A stretch of DNA of 64,000 nucleotides from Flavobacterium sp. N1994 (GCF_025947145.1 NZ_CP109999.1:2108001-2172000), one strand, 5' to 3'; shown: positions 8,098-17,326, counted from the first letter of the stretch. The notes: generated by a model from the sequence alone, not told the origin. Made by a program: numbers and translations.

Positions 8098-9240
8098 ATG
8101 AAATTCAATACCAAAGTCATACATGGTAATCAACACCATGAAGAAGTTACGGGAGCCGTAATGCCCCCAGTGTTTCAAACCTCAACCTATGCTCAAGTTT
8201 CTCCAGGAAAACCAGTTGGAGATTATGAATATTCTAGAGCTGCCAATCCAACCCGTCAAGCCTTAGAAGATGCTTTAGCCTCCATAGAAAATGGGTCACG
8301 CGGATTAGCATTCTCTTCAGGATTAGCCGCCACCGATTGTTTACTTCGTATGTTCAAAGCTGGAGACGAAATCATAGCCATGGACGATTTGTATGGGGGA
8401 ACGTACCGAATGTTCACTCGTATTTACAAAGATAGTGGTATCAAATTCCACTTTGTAGACATGAATGATATCGCTAAATTTCAATCATTAATCAATGAAA
8501 ATACCAAGTTGGTTTGGGTAGAAACGCCAACTAATCCCTTAATGAAATTAGCTGATATTGCCGAAATAGCTAAAATCACCAAAAAACACAACATCCTCTT
8601 TGCTGTCGATAACACCTTTGCTACACCTTACCTGCAAAAACCTCTAGATTTAGGAGCAGATATCGTAATGCACTCAGCTACCAAGTATCTAGGAGGTCAC
8701 TCTGACGTAATCGCTGGAGCATTGATCATAAAAGACAAAGAACTTGGCGATGAACTACATTTCAAGCAATTTGCCACAGGAGGAACCTTAGGCCCAATGG
8801 ACAGTTTCTTAGTATTAAGAGGGATCAAAACCTTGCATTTAAGAGTCCAACGTCACTGTGAGAACGGTGAAAAAGTAGCTGCCTTTTTAGCGAATCATGC
8901 TAAAATTGCTAAAGTATATTATCCTGGATTACCAAGTCATCCGTTTCATGATATTGCCAAAAAACAAATGAATGGTTTTGGTGGTATGGTTTCTTTCACT
9001 TTCAAATCAGGAAAAAAAGAAGACGCCATTGCCTTCCTAGAAAATTTAAAAGTATTCACCTTAGCAGAATCATTGGGTGGTGTTGAATCACTAGCGAATC
9101 ATCCTGCCTTAATGACACACGCTTCCATCCCAGAGGAAAAAAGAAAAGAAATTGGCATCACCGATGACTTAGTTAGATTAAGTGTAGGCGTAGAAGATAT
9201 AGATGATTTATTAGCCGATTTAGAACAAGCCTTTAGATAA
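8098..9240 (+). CDS. Cystathionine gamma-synthase/lyase family PLP enzyme
   Basis: A 380-residue Cys/Met metabolism PLP-dependent enzyme. The start at 8098 (MKFNTKVIHG) matches the family N-terminus and lies just after the promoter; the longer ATG at 8026 does not. SATKYLGGHSDVIAG carries the PLP-binding lysine (K196), preceded by the cofactor aspartate in AVDNTFATPYLQ (D171). YEYSRAANPTRQALE is also typical. It could be a cystathionine gamma-synthase (methionine synthesis) or gamma-lyase (cysteine synthesis); sequence alone does not separate them. A strong terminator follows at 9247-9278. Confidence 0.9.
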   Translation: MKFNTKVIHGNQHHEEVTGAVMPPVFQTSTYAQVSPGKPVGDYEYSRAANPTRQALEDALASIENGSRGLAFSSGLAATDCLLRMFKAGDEIIAMDDLYGGTYRMFTRIYKDSGIKFHFVDMNDIAKFQSLINENTKLVWVETPTNPLMKLADIAEIAKITKKHNILFAVDNTFATPYLQKPLDLGADIVMHSATKYLGGHSDVIAGALIIKDKELGDELHFKQFATGGTLGPMDSFLVLRGIKTLHLRVQRHCENGEKVAAFLANHAKIAKVYYPGLPSHPFHDIAKKQMNGFGGMVSFTFKSGKKEDAIAFLENLKVFTLAESLGGVESLANHPALMTHASIPEEKRKEIGITDDLVRLSVGVEDIDDLLADLEQAFR

Positions 9241-9246
9241 ACCAAA

Positions 9247-9278
9247 AAACTCCGTCTTAAAATTTTAAGACGGAGTTT
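9247..9278 (+). terminator. Intrinsic terminator after the trans-sulfuration gene
   Basis: A perfect palindrome of 2 x 16 bases (AAACTCCGTCTTAAAA and its complement) seven bases after the stop codon, followed by a T-rich stretch. The symmetry means it could act in both directions. Confidence 0.8.
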
Positions 9279-9430
9279 CTTTATAAATCCGACAAAAACA
9301 AACATTTTATTTTGTAAGTAAAATTATGCTTTTTTAAGTTTTTTATGCTTTTTGTCGATTATTTTGATTGTTTTGACGACTATTTATTTGTGTTTGTGTA
9401 GGTTTATGGTATAAAACAAATACTTAACCT

Positions 9431-9667
9431 ATGAAAACAATTACCCTAAAAGACGCCCTTAAACTGTTCCTCTTTTTGCTAATATTATGTAGCGCAAAAG
9501 CCTTTTCTTTCACAAGACTGCCAAACGAATCAAGTTTAGGTAGTAGTGAATCCAAATTTGGCTGTTCAAGTAAAGTGGAGAAAAACCAGAAAACAACTTC
9601 TACTTCGTATTCTAAAGCATCTAAAACAAATGCTATGGAGTATAAGAGTAAACGCTTTAAGAAGTAA
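9431..9667 (+). CDS. Small putative secreted protein
   Basis: A 78-residue protein with a positively charged start and a strong hydrophobic core (KLFLFLLILCSAKAFS, about residues 11-26), so a signal peptide is likely, with cleavage near residue 24. The mature part (~52 residues) is rich in Ser, Lys and Thr and has one cysteine. No family is recognised. It sits alone between two terminators and is followed by its own terminator-like hairpin (9730-9755). An ORF covers the opposite strand but lacks comparable features. Confidence 0.5.
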   Translation: MKTITLKDALKLFLFLLILCSAKAFSFTRLPNESSLGSSESKFGCSSKVEKNQKTTSTSYSKASKTNAMEYKSKRFKK

Positions 9668-9729
9668 AGCAAACTGATAAAATTGGTATTTAAATGTGAA
9701 TACCGATTTAAAATTAACACTAATAAAAA

Positions 9730-9760
9730 AGCCGATTCAACCCAATGAATCGGCTCTTTT
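9730..9760. terminator. Bidirectional intrinsic terminator
   Basis: Stem AGCCGATTCA/TGAATCGGCT with a six-base loop, preceded by an A run and followed by CTTTTT. It separates the plus-strand small gene from the converging DUF3078 gene and can serve both. Confidence 0.8.
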
Positions 9761-9778
9761 TATTAATGTTGATTTATG

Positions 9779-10672
9779 TTAGAAACCATAATTCACGCCA
9801 ATTCCAATAATCTCACGCGTTTGAAATCCAGCGAAAGCATTATCATCGTAAATCGTTTGAAATGACAAATTGGTCGACATGTATTTATTAACTTTCATCA
9901 CGATATTCAAAGTGTAATCAATATCAACATTTTGCGCATCTTGTAGATAGTTAGTATACGAATTAAAAATGTTTTCAGCCGTTACATTTTCCATCAAATT
10001 AAATTTGTAATACGCATTTAATGCTGCTCCAAATTCATATCGCGAACTTGCTCCTTGTGCCACACCAAAAGAAGGGCCTAAATCTGTAAAATGTTTGTGA
10101 ACCATAATCAATTTAGAGGTTGCTGGAGCAATGTTTACTTTTAAATTATCACTTTTCTTCCACATCATACCCGGTCCAAACTGGAAATAAGCCGGAGAGA
10201 AAAAATGAGAAATTTTAACGCTATTATCTGCAGGATCAAAACCTGAATCAAGTTGCGTTTTAAAGTTGAAAAAGGCAGAATAATACCATTCGCCTGAAGC
10301 TTTTTTACCTAAAAGGGAATTGAATTCTATTCGGTCATCCGTTTTTTGAAGGGCTTGATCATGTAGTTTAGTCAAACCATAGTTGGCAAAAAATTTGTTA
10401 TCCCAAGTCCAAGTATCACTTTTATAATTGAAATCATATTTTACCCCGGCATTCCCTGAGATACTGCTTTGACCTCCAGCTAACCAGTTATTAAAATTGG
10501 CTTGATTAAGTAAGAAAGTAAACATGCCTTTTTTCTCCCATCCATTGGGTTTCTCTTCTTTAATTTTAGCCACTGTTTCTTCGGTTTTCTTTAGCAATTC
10601 TTTTTCATTTACCTGAGCCAAAACACTACTAATAGAAAATCCCAAAACTATCGTAAGAATAATTTTTTTCAT
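9779..10672 (-). CDS. DUF3078 domain-containing outer-membrane-type protein
   Basis: A 297-residue protein with a signal peptide (MKKIILTIVLGFSISSVLAQ). The region NGWEKKGMFTFLLNQANFNNWLAGG followed by alternating beta strands (YDFNYKS.TWTWDNKFFANYGL) is characteristic of the Bacteroidota DUF3078 family. The rest is a series of amphipathic strands ending in aromatic FxxxYGF, so it probably forms an outer-membrane beta-barrel. Its function is unknown. A full-consensus promoter lies 28 bases upstream of the ATG. Confidence 0.85.
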   Translation of the reverse strand: MKKIILTIVLGFSISSVLAQVNEKELLKKTEETVAKIKEEKPNGWEKKGMFTFLLNQANFNNWLAGGQSSISGNAGVKYDFNYKSDTWTWDNKFFANYGLTKLHDQALQKTDDRIEFNSLLGKKASGEWYYSAFFNFKTQLDSGFDPADNSVKISHFFSPAYFQFGPGMMWKKSDNLKVNIAPATSKLIMVHKHFTDLGPSFGVAQGASSRYEFGAALNAYYKFNLMENVTAENIFNSYTNYLQDAQNVDIDYTLNIVMKVNKYMSTNLSFQTIYDDNAFAGFQTREIIGIGVNYGF

Positions 10673-10700
10673 TTTGTTTAGATTTAAAAATTTTCGGGGG

Positions 10701-10731
10701 CAAAGGTAAGAATACTATTGGCTTATCCAAA
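10701..10731 (-). promoter_or_regulatory. Promoter of the DUF3078 gene
   Basis: On the minus strand TTTG (10728-10731), a 19-base spacer and TACCTTTG (10701-10708), the canonical Bacteroidota promoter layout, 28 bases before the ATG at 10672. Confidence 0.75.
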
Positions 10732-10748
10732 TAGAGTTAGAAAACTAA

Positions 10749-11258
10749 CTACTTAGCCTTTTTAAATAGCGGAACGGCGGAACAAGCTTCACCATACATA
10801 ATGCTTTTTGCAAAAGGTTGTAACTTTTGAACGGCAATAATATAAGCACTTTCTGGAACAGGTTTTTTGGAACACCCTTTTATTATAACCGCTTTATCAT
10901 GGTATAGTGAGTAATCTATAGTGGGTAAAATTTCCTGATATAAGGCAGTTTCTAAATCATTTAAATCTCCTAAAACCACTTTTTTAGCAAAAGGAGCAAC
11001 ATAAGTAGTAACTAGAATCGTTGCCCAAGCGGGAACAATGGCATCTGTTGACCAATGAATCGCCACAAAATGATTTTCATATTGTGACCAATCATGATTT
11101 TTCAAAGCCTCTCGAAAGTCTTTTTCCTTCAAAAGAAAACCTTCTAACAGCCATTGTGAAATGTCAATTTGTGTCCTAATACCATTGGGATAATAGTCTT
11201 CCAAATCGAACACTTGTAGGGCAGAATTGGCTACTCTATTTACAATTTCGTCTTGCAT
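10749..11258 (-). CDS. DUF2480 family protein
   Basis: A 169-residue soluble protein of the Bacteroidota family DUF2480. Typical stretches are DLEDYYPNG, FVAIHWSTDAIVPAWATILV and the C-terminal KGCSKKPVPESAYIIAV. No signal peptide or membrane segment. It starts one base after the DUF59 gene ends, so it belongs to the sufS-sufE-DUF59 transcript; the two conserved cysteines (in KGCSK and GEACS) are compatible with an Fe-S-related role, but that is inference. Function unknown. Confidence 0.85.
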   Translation of the reverse strand: MQDEIVNRVANSALQVFDLEDYYPNGIRTQIDISQWLLEGFLLKEKDFREALKNHDWSQYENHFVAIHWSTDAIVPAWATILVTTYVAPFAKKVVLGDLNDLETALYQEILPTIDYSLYHDKAVIIKGCSKKPVPESAYIIAVQKLQPFAKSIMYGEACSAVPLFKKAK

Positions 11259-11259
11259 T

Positions 11260-11583
11260 TTATAACATTCCGAGTTCTAACTTGGCTTCTTCACTCATCA
11301 AATCTTTACTCCATGGCGGATCAAAAGTGATTTCAACTTCACAGGATTTAACGGTGTCTATTTTTGTTATTTTTTCTTCTACTTCGCGAGGTAATGTTTC
11401 TGCTACAGGACAGTTTGGAGACGTCAAGGTCATTAAGACCTTTACTTCGTTGTCTTCGTTAATCATCACATCGTAGATTAATCCTAATTCATAAATATCT
11501 ACAGGAATCTCTGGGTCGTAAATACCTTTTAAGGTTTTCACCACATTCTCTCCTAAGTTGATATCGTCTTTAAATTCTTCCAT
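11260..11583 (-). CDS. DUF59 (MIP18/SufT-like) Fe-S assembly protein
   Basis: A 107-residue protein when started at 11583 (MEEFKDDINLG); an upstream ATG at 11616 would overlap sufE by 29 bases and is less likely. The DUF59/MIP18 core is clear: YDPEIPVDIYELGLIYDV with its conserved aspartate, and LTSPNCPVAETLP with the reactive cysteine. Proteins of this type help mature Fe-S proteins and are often called SufT. It follows sufE closely and precedes DUF2480 by one base, which fits an operon devoted to Fe-S assembly. Confidence 0.88.
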   Translation of the reverse strand: MEEFKDDINLGENVVKTLKGIYDPEIPVDIYELGLIYDVMINEDNEVKVLMTLTSPNCPVAETLPREVEEKITKIDTVKSCEVEITFDPPWSKDLMSEEAKLELGML

Positions 11584-11587
11584 AGTT

Positions 11588-12007
11588 TTAATTTTTTGCA
11601 TTGAATGCCAAAGCATACATTTTAATCATTTTAATCATTGAAACCAAGCCGTTAGCTCTGGTTGGAGACAAATGTTCTTTTAAACCAATTTCGTCAATAA
11701 AATCAGTATTAGCCTCTAAAATGTCACTTGCCTTTTGATTGGAAAACGCGCGTATTAAAATTCCAATTATTCCTTTGGTTAATATGGCATCGCTATCGGC
11801 GGTGAAAACAATTCGATCATCTTGCTGTTCTGCATGAACCCAAACTTTTGATTGACAGCCTTTGATAATATTGTCTTCGGTTTTATACTGCTCGTCAATT
11901 ATCGGCAAAGTTTTTCCTAGCTCAATAATATATTCGTAACGTTCCATCCAATCGTCAAACATCGAAAACTCTTCAACGATTTCGTCTTGTATTTCTTGTA
12001 TTGTCAT
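11588..12007 (-). CDS. sufE: SufE family sulfur acceptor
   Basis: A 139-residue protein that accepts sulfane sulfur from SufS and passes it to the SufBCD scaffold. KGCQSKVWV contains the sulfur-accepting cysteine (C51), and the flanking helices (MERYEYIIELGKTLP) match SufE. Length is normal. Its ATG shares a base with the stop of the upstream small gene (12007), showing tight coupling with sufS two genes upstream. Confidence 0.93.
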   Translation of the reverse strand: MTIQEIQDEIVEEFSMFDDWMERYEYIIELGKTLPIIDEQYKTEDNIIKGCQSKVWVHAEQQDDRIVFTADSDAILTKGIIGILIRAFSNQKASDILEANTDFIDEIGLKEHLSPTRANGLVSMIKMIKMYALAFNAKN

Positions 12008-12441
12008 TATTCTTCTTTCGCTAAGGAAACCATTTTGTTTACTAGTTTTTCTATTTCAGCTGGAGGAAATCCGTGATCAAAAACTACGGTTTCATAATTC
12101 TTATCTTGGTAACGAATCTTTAAATTAGCTATAGCTGCACCATCATAAAACCTCTTTTGTGTTGGGTCTTTAAGGTTGGGAATGTCTTCCAACTTAATAT
12201 TAGCAAAGGCATCCACTAATTCTTTCCAATCGGTATCCGAAATTTTAATTTGTTCCGATGGATTATCGATACTTCTTCCTTTTGATATAGTAGCTACTTG
12301 ATTCGTTATTATAATCTTCAAATGATATCCTCTTGAATTGGCTACGTATTGTATTACCGAGTTGGCAATATCATTTTGCGCTTGGTTTGAACAACTTTTT
12401 CCTAAAAAAAGGGTTAGTAAAATCATTGTGATTGCTTTCAT
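12007..12441 (-). CDS. Putative exported or lipoprotein-like protein between sufS and sufE
   Basis: A 144-residue protein with a hydrophobic N-terminus (MKAITMILLTLFLGKSCSNQ). The cysteine at residue 17 could be a lipobox cysteine, although GKSC is a poor match, so either a lipoprotein or a cleaved signal peptide is possible. The mature part contains a beta-rich region (LKIIITNQVATISKG ... YETVVFDHGFPPAEIEKLV). No family is recognised. It is coupled to sufE and 11 bases from sufS, yet an envelope protein has no obvious role in cytosolic Fe-S assembly. Confidence 0.7.
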   Translation of the reverse strand: MKAITMILLTLFLGKSCSNQAQNDIANSVIQYVANSRGYHLKIIITNQVATISKGRSIDNPSEQIKISDTDWKELVDAFANIKLEDIPNLKDPTQKRFYDGAAIANLKIRYQDKNYETVVFDHGFPPAEIEKLVNKMVSLAKEE

Positions 12442-12452
12442 ATGCTTTAGAT

Positions 12453-13667
12453 TTAAGATAACATCAATTGTGCTTTTTTTAATGCCTCAACTAATAAGTC
12501 GATTTCTTCTTTGGTATTATAAAAAGCAAAACTTGCTCTTAGTGTACCTGGTATTTTATAGAAATCCATTATAGGTTGAGCACAGTGATGTCCGGTTCGT
12601 ACTGCGATTCCCAGTTTGTCAATAATGGTGCCAATGTCATACGGATGAATGGTGCCAATATTAAACGAAATTACGGAAGTTTTTGCTTTTGCCGTTCCAT
12701 AAATTTTTAAACCATCTATAGCCAATAATTTTGACGTAGCATATTCTAACAATTCGTGTTCGTATTGTGCAATATTGTCAAAACCAACTTCATTCAAATA
12801 ATCAATCGCTGTTCCAAGAACTATTCCTCCTTCAATGTTGGGTGTTCCGGCTTCAAATTTATGTGGCAAATCAGCATAAGTGGTTTTCTCGAAAGTCACC
12901 GTGGCAATCATTTCTCCTCCTCCTTGATAAGGTGGTAATTTGCGTAACCACTCTTCTTTACCATAAAGAATTCCGACACCCGTTGGCCCACAAATTTTAT
13001 GTCCAGAAAACACATAAAAATCACAATCTAATGCTTGAACATCGGGTTTCAGATGAGGAGTTGCTTGTGCGCCATCAATTAAAATCACCGCACCAACTCC
13101 GTGAGCTTTGTCAATCATTTCCTTAATAGGATTGATGGTTCCTAAAGCATTTGATATATGGTTAACTGTTACAATTTTTGTTTTTGTAGAAAGTAATTTG
13201 TCGAATTCAGACATGATTAACTCTCCTTCTTCGTTCATTGGGATTACTTTCAAAGTAGCTCCTGTTTTTTCACAAAGCATTTGCCAAGGCACAATATTAC
13301 TGTGATGTTCCAAGGCAGAAACCAAAACCTCATCTCCAGATTTTAAAAAAGAAGCAAATCCATTGGCGACAGCATTAACACCGTGAGTGGTTCCAGAAGT
13401 GAAAATCACTTCGTGACTGTATTTAGCATTGATATGTTTTTGAATTTTAACTCTAGAAACTTCATATGCGTCTGTTGCTAATTGACTCAACGTATGCACA
13501 CCACGATGAATGTTGGCATTGATTTCTTGGTAATATTTCGATATTGCATCTATGACCACTTGTGGTTTTTGCGAAGTAGCGCCGTTATCAAAATAAACGA
13601 GCGGTTTGCCATTGACTTTTTGGGAAAGTATCGGGAAATCAGCTCTAATTTTTTGGATGTCTAACAT
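12453..13667 (-). CDS. sufS: Cysteine desulfurase SufS
   Basis: A PLP enzyme of 404 residues that removes sulfur from cysteine and delivers it to SufE. FSGHKICGPTGVGILYG contains the PLP lysine (K224). RTGHHCAQP contains the active-site cysteine (C362) in the class II desulfurase context. DNGATSQKP (27-35) is also typical. It heads the minus-strand block sufS, small protein, sufE, DUF59, DUF2480. The scaffold genes sufBCD lie 3.7 kb away in a separate block. Confidence 0.95.
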   Translation of the reverse strand: MLDIQKIRADFPILSQKVNGKPLVYFDNGATSQKPQVVIDAISKYYQEINANIHRGVHTLSQLATDAYEVSRVKIQKHINAKYSHEVIFTSGTTHGVNAVANGFASFLKSGDEVLVSALEHHSNIVPWQMLCEKTGATLKVIPMNEEGELIMSEFDKLLSTKTKIVTVNHISNALGTINPIKEMIDKAHGVGAVILIDGAQATPHLKPDVQALDCDFYVFSGHKICGPTGVGILYGKEEWLRKLPPYQGGGEMIATVTFEKTTYADLPHKFEAGTPNIEGGIVLGTAIDYLNEVGFDNIAQYEHELLEYATSKLLAIDGLKIYGTAKAKTSVISFNIGTIHPYDIGTIIDKLGIAVRTGHHCAQPIMDFYKIPGTLRASFAFYNTKEEIDLLVEALKKAQLMLS

Positions 13668-13693
13668 TGTATTATTTAGAAAAATTCTAAATA

Positions 13694-13701
13694 CAAAAGT
13701 A
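13694..13701 (-). promoter_or_regulatory. -7 box of the sufS block
   Basis: The minus strand reads TACTTTTG, matching TAnnTTTG, 26 bases before the sufS ATG. A TTTG lies upstream but at a 24-base spacing, longer than usual. Confidence 0.5.
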
Positions 13702-13790
13702 ATAAAATTGAAACGGTTAATTTACCAAACACTTGTTAATAATTACTTTATTTTTTTACTTTTACTAAACCACTTATTTCCTTAGCTACT

Positions 13791-15137
13791 ATGAAAAAAT
13801 CCCTTAAAGTTCTTGTTATCTTATTACTGATTGTATTAGTGTATTTACGAATTGCTATTTATCCTCAACTCGATTTGATTTCAGGGTTTTCTGCAAAAAG
13901 TGTGGCTTCCGGGCATTTTATTGATGGTCGGAATTTGGAAACCATTCAACAAAACGATAATGATATTCCAAAGGTGGATTGGGCAACCAATGAAATAAAT
14001 GACACTGAAAAATTGGTTACATCAAATGTTCACGGCCTAAAGGATCGCAAAGCTATTTATCGGGAAGGTTTGGGGGCAACATTAATCAACGATGATTTTG
14101 ATATAAACAAGCCTTATGAAGTTCCTAAAAGAACGCAACTAAAAAACGATTTGTCTTATCCATATGGAAATTTAGAGCCAAAAGATTCTGTTTTTGCCAA
14201 TATAGATTACTCCAAACTTAATGAGGCAGTTGCTAATGCTTTTGATAGAAAAGGAGAAAAGAAAAAACGCACTCGTTCCGTTGTTGTTGTATACAAAGGA
14301 AAATTGATTGCTGAAAAATATGCTGATGGTTTCAACAAAAACTCTAGAATTTTAGGCTGGTCTATGACCAAAAGTTTAACAGCAACTTATTTCGGAATTC
14401 TTCAAAAACAGGGTAAAATAGACATCATGAAACCTGCTCCAATTGCGGAATGGAAAAATGATGAACGTAAAAACATTACCATCAATGATTTACTTCACAT
14501 GAATTCAGGCTTACCATGGGAAGAAGATTATGGCAAAATTTCCGACGTGACTAAAATGCTCTTTCAAGCCGAAGACATGAGTCGTTCTCAATTAGAAAAA
14601 CCCTCACAATTTAAACCAAATACCCATTGGAACTACTCTTCTGGAACAACCAATTTACTAAGCGGTATTTTGAGAAAGCAGCTCAAAACACACCAAGAAT
14701 ATCTTGATTTCTGGTATAATAGTTTACTAGATAAGATTGGTATGAACTCCGCTTTGGTTGAAACCGATATGGCTGGGAATTTTGTAGGCTCTTCTTATGG
14801 CTGGGCAACAACAAGAGATTGGGCAAAATTTGGCTTACTGTATTTACATCAAGGAAATTGGAACGGAGAGCAAATATTTGATCCAAGTTGGGCTAAATAT
14901 GTAGCCACTCCAACTAATACTTCCAATGGAAGATATGGGGCTCAGTTTTGGTTAAACTCTGGAGACTATTTCCCTGATGTGCCAAAGGACATGTTTTATT
15001 GCAGTGGCTATCAAGGACAAATGGTTGCTATATTCCCAAGTCAAGATTTAGTAATTGTACGGATGGGTTTAACCGAAGAACCTGACTTCGATTTTAATGG
15101 GTTTTTAAAAAATGTTATAGGAAGTATTAAGAAATAA
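13791..15137 (+). CDS. Serine hydrolase, beta-lactamase/PBP-like fold
   Basis: A 448-residue membrane-anchored or exported enzyme of the class C beta-lactamase-like (serine hydrolase) family. Residues 5-24 form a hydrophobic signal anchor. SMTK (191-194) is the SxxK nucleophile motif, and HWNYSSGTTNLLSG supplies the YxS/N motif. Near the C-terminus, FYCSGYQGQMVAIFPSQDLVIVRMG resembles the usual third-motif region. Substrates may be peptides, esters or cell-wall fragments; resistance activity should not be inferred. It lies alone on the plus strand between the two suf blocks. Confidence 0.88.
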   Translation: MKKSLKVLVILLLIVLVYLRIAIYPQLDLISGFSAKSVASGHFIDGRNLETIQQNDNDIPKVDWATNEINDTEKLVTSNVHGLKDRKAIYREGLGATLINDDFDINKPYEVPKRTQLKNDLSYPYGNLEPKDSVFANIDYSKLNEAVANAFDRKGEKKKRTRSVVVVYKGKLIAEKYADGFNKNSRILGWSMTKSLTATYFGILQKQGKIDIMKPAPIAEWKNDERKNITINDLLHMNSGLPWEEDYGKISDVTKMLFQAEDMSRSQLEKPSQFKPNTHWNYSSGTTNLLSGILRKQLKTHQEYLDFWYNSLLDKIGMNSALVETDMAGNFVGSSYGWATTRDWAKFGLLYLHQGNWNGEQIFDPSWAKYVATPTNTSNGRYGAQFWLNSGDYFPDVPKDMFYCSGYQGQMVAIFPSQDLVIVRMGLTEEPDFDFNGFLKNVIGSIKK

Positions 15138-16292
15138 CTAAAAACTTTCCCCAGAACCACCTCCGCTAAATCCGCCTCCACCAAATGGCATTTTACTGTC
15201 ATTTATAATAGGTTTAGTACTTATTTGCGAATTAATAATCAATGCTTGTGCATTTAAAATCAAAGTGCTATTGGTGTCTCTATCAGGTTGAAAATTAATA
15301 CCGGTTGTTTTATTTTGGAGTTTCTTAATAGCAAAAAAAGATATCGCAAACAAAAGTAACCCAGCCAATACTAAGGCGCTTTCTAGAGGCATTAAACTAT
15401 AATAAAACCGAATCGTAAAAAAAGAGTAACTTAAAGAAAGCAAGCCAACGATTAATATCGTTCTGTCTTTCCTTTGCAAGGAATAATAGACATATCCCAA
15501 CGGAATAAGAAAAGTCAATCCGTAGAACAAAAATGCCAGCGGAATATCATGTTCTTTATCTACCACAATACCCATCAAACTTTCTGAAAGTTCACGAACC
15601 ACCATATAATTTATAGAAGCATAAGCCAATACAAGACTAACTATTTTTATGATTTGTAATGGATTTTGATAGATTAACCATTTAGCGCTGTTGTTTAATT
15701 TATAAAAAACATAATAAATTGTAACCGCTAAAATTAGTCCAATAAAAGGAAGATACATGCTGCTGATGACTTTCAATTCAGTAATTAAAGTAAAGAAAAA
15801 GCCAACCAATCCAACACAAGAAATAAGAGCAGAAATAGTATTGACATAACGGATACAGCTCGCTAGACCAATAAAAAACATAACCGAAAAAACAAAAATA
15901 GACGATTCGGAAGACATGCCTATAGCACCACAAAAAGTAGCTTGCGCGCAAATTATAAAAGCATCATCCAAACCATGACGGTAATAACCGCTTTTTGCTA
16001 AAAGTTCGGAACCACTAAAACCAATAATGGCATATAGATAAAACATAATGCTATAATGGGCATTTAAAAGTTGTCCGAAAACCAATGCCAAAAAACCACC
16101 TATGGATGAAAATAAAAAAAGTCCCAACAGAAAAAATCCAAATCGGATAAAAATGCTACTTGATTTTAAAAGTGAAAATGCTGTAGTTACATTGGTTAAT
16201 TGTTCCTTTGAAATAAATTTCATCTTAAACAATCGCTTGGCTTCCATAACAAGAAGTCCGTTTTCTAATACTTCTCTATTGTATGCTTGCAT
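15138..16292 (-). CDS. Polytopic membrane protein, DUF4401-like
   Basis: A 384-residue protein with about ten hydrophobic segments from residue 45 to 325 and a cytoplasmic-looking N-terminus. The C-terminal tail ends in a glycine-rich stretch (GGGGFSGGGSGESF), as in several membrane proteins of this kind. It overlaps the preceding DUF2157-like gene by 17 bases, which suggests the pair works together. In other bacteria DUF4401 regions occur beside or fused to DUF2157. Function unknown; assignment to DUF4401 is by overall layout, not by a sharp motif. Confidence 0.72.
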   Translation of the reverse strand: MQAYNREVLENGLLVMEAKRLFKMKFISKEQLTNVTTAFSLLKSSSIFIRFGFFLLGLFLFSSIGGFLALVFGQLLNAHYSIMFYLYAIIGFSGSELLAKSGYYRHGLDDAFIICAQATFCGAIGMSSESSIFVFSVMFFIGLASCIRYVNTISALISCVGLVGFFFTLITELKVISSMYLPFIGLILAVTIYYVFYKLNNSAKWLIYQNPLQIIKIVSLVLAYASINYMVVRELSESLMGIVVDKEHDIPLAFLFYGLTFLIPLGYVYYSLQRKDRTILIVGLLSLSYSFFTIRFYYSLMPLESALVLAGLLLFAISFFAIKKLQNKTTGINFQPDRDTNSTLILNAQALIINSQISTKPIINDSKMPFGGGGFSGGGSGESF

Positions 16293-17271
16293 GTTTTTCT
16301 TTATTAAATTTTTGAACCAACTTTATAAACAACACTATAGAACCAATAATGTAAAACGGTGAACAGAAAATCAGAAAGCTTACAAGATCTCCAATAGTAA
16401 GTAACCCGATTACTCTTCCTAGGAAAATGTTTATTCCAATGTACCCATAAAGCAGTGAAACAACGAAGATAAAGGTGGAATGTTTTTGGTAACTCAACTT
16501 ATAGAAATAATATATTGCTGCTACCATCAGAGGCACAAAAACGAACCAATAATTTTCGAGTAATCCTGCAATGCAACAAATGCAAACCAAATTCAGAGCA
16601 AAAGTGACATAGATAAGCTGAAAATGCTTTTTGAAATTTTGGCTTACTGAATATTCCATCCAAAGAATTAAAAGCGCCCCTAATGCCAATCCGGAATAAC
16701 TAAGATTAGGATTAGAATAGATTTCGTTTTGTAATAGCGTTTGAGGAGTTATTGTGATGCCTATAAAAGTTGCCAAGGCAGTAATAGCAATAGAAAGGAC
16801 ACTTTTATTATCAAAATAATAAGCCACTCCAAAACACAAAACTGCCGAAAATAATGAAACAAGACCGTAATCTTTACCAAAAACAGCATATTGATACTGT
16901 ATATAACCAACGAAAATGCAGGCTAAAATGCTTCCTGTCAAAACCAAATAATCATACATCGGGTTATCAAAAAAAACTTCTTCTTTAGAAAATCCCTTGC
17001 CTTTTCTGAAACTAAAATAAAAGCAGACTAACATCAATATAAAATTGGCAGTCAAAATGGCAAGATGTCCAATACTGTCTATGTTTTTATAAACAAATAT
17101 CCCAACACCACTCGTAAAAAGAAGTACTGATAAATAAACAAAAAAAAGCAACTCGCTATTTAAAGAGAAAATTCCACGTTGTCTGTATTCCTTGATGTCA
17201 TTATGTTGTTCAGGAGTAACAAATCCTTTTGAGGCAAGTTGTTCCGTGAAAAATTCCGATTGTTTTTCCAA
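16276..17271 (-). CDS. DUF2157-like polytopic membrane protein
   Basis: A 331-residue protein with a soluble N-terminal helix (LASKGFVTPEQHNDI) followed by about ten membrane segments. The open frame extends to an ATG at 17325, but a full-consensus promoter (17295-17326) lies inside that extension. The transcript would therefore start near 17288, and the TTG at 17271 (reading MEKQSEFFTEQ) is the most plausible start. The N-terminal layout matches DUF2157 proteins. It is coupled to the downstream DUF4401-like gene. Function unknown. Confidence 0.7.
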   Translation of the reverse strand: MEKQSEFFTEQLASKGFVTPEQHNDIKEYRQRGIFSLNSELLFFVYLSVLLFTSGVGIFVYKNIDSIGHLAILTANFILMLVCFYFSFRKGKGFSKEEVFFDNPMYDYLVLTGSILACIFVGYIQYQYAVFGKDYGLVSLFSAVLCFGVAYYFDNKSVLSIAITALATFIGITITPQTLLQNEIYSNPNLSYSGLALGALLILWMEYSVSQNFKKHFQLIYVTFALNLVCICCIAGLLENYWFVFVPLMVAAIYYFYKLSYQKHSTFIFVVSLLYGYIGINIFLGRVIGLLTIGDLVSFLIFCSPFYIIGSIVLFIKLVQKFNKEKHASIQ

Positions 17272-17294
17272 AGATGTTATATTTTGATGATAAC

Positions 17295-17326
17295 CAAATA
17301 TATACAGAATATAACAGAAAAACAAA
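17295..17326 (-). promoter_or_regulatory. Promoter of the DUF2157/DUF4401 pair
   Basis: On the minus strand TTTG (17323-17326), a 20-base spacer and TATATTTG (17295-17302). It begins within the T-rich tail of the suf terminator, so the new transcript starts right where the suf transcript ends. Confidence 0.7.

Noticed and set aside
9424..9720. 98-codon minus-strand ORF opposite the small secreted protein
   Set aside because: It has no family features and its C-terminal part mirrors the plus-strand gene, which has a signal peptide and terminator.
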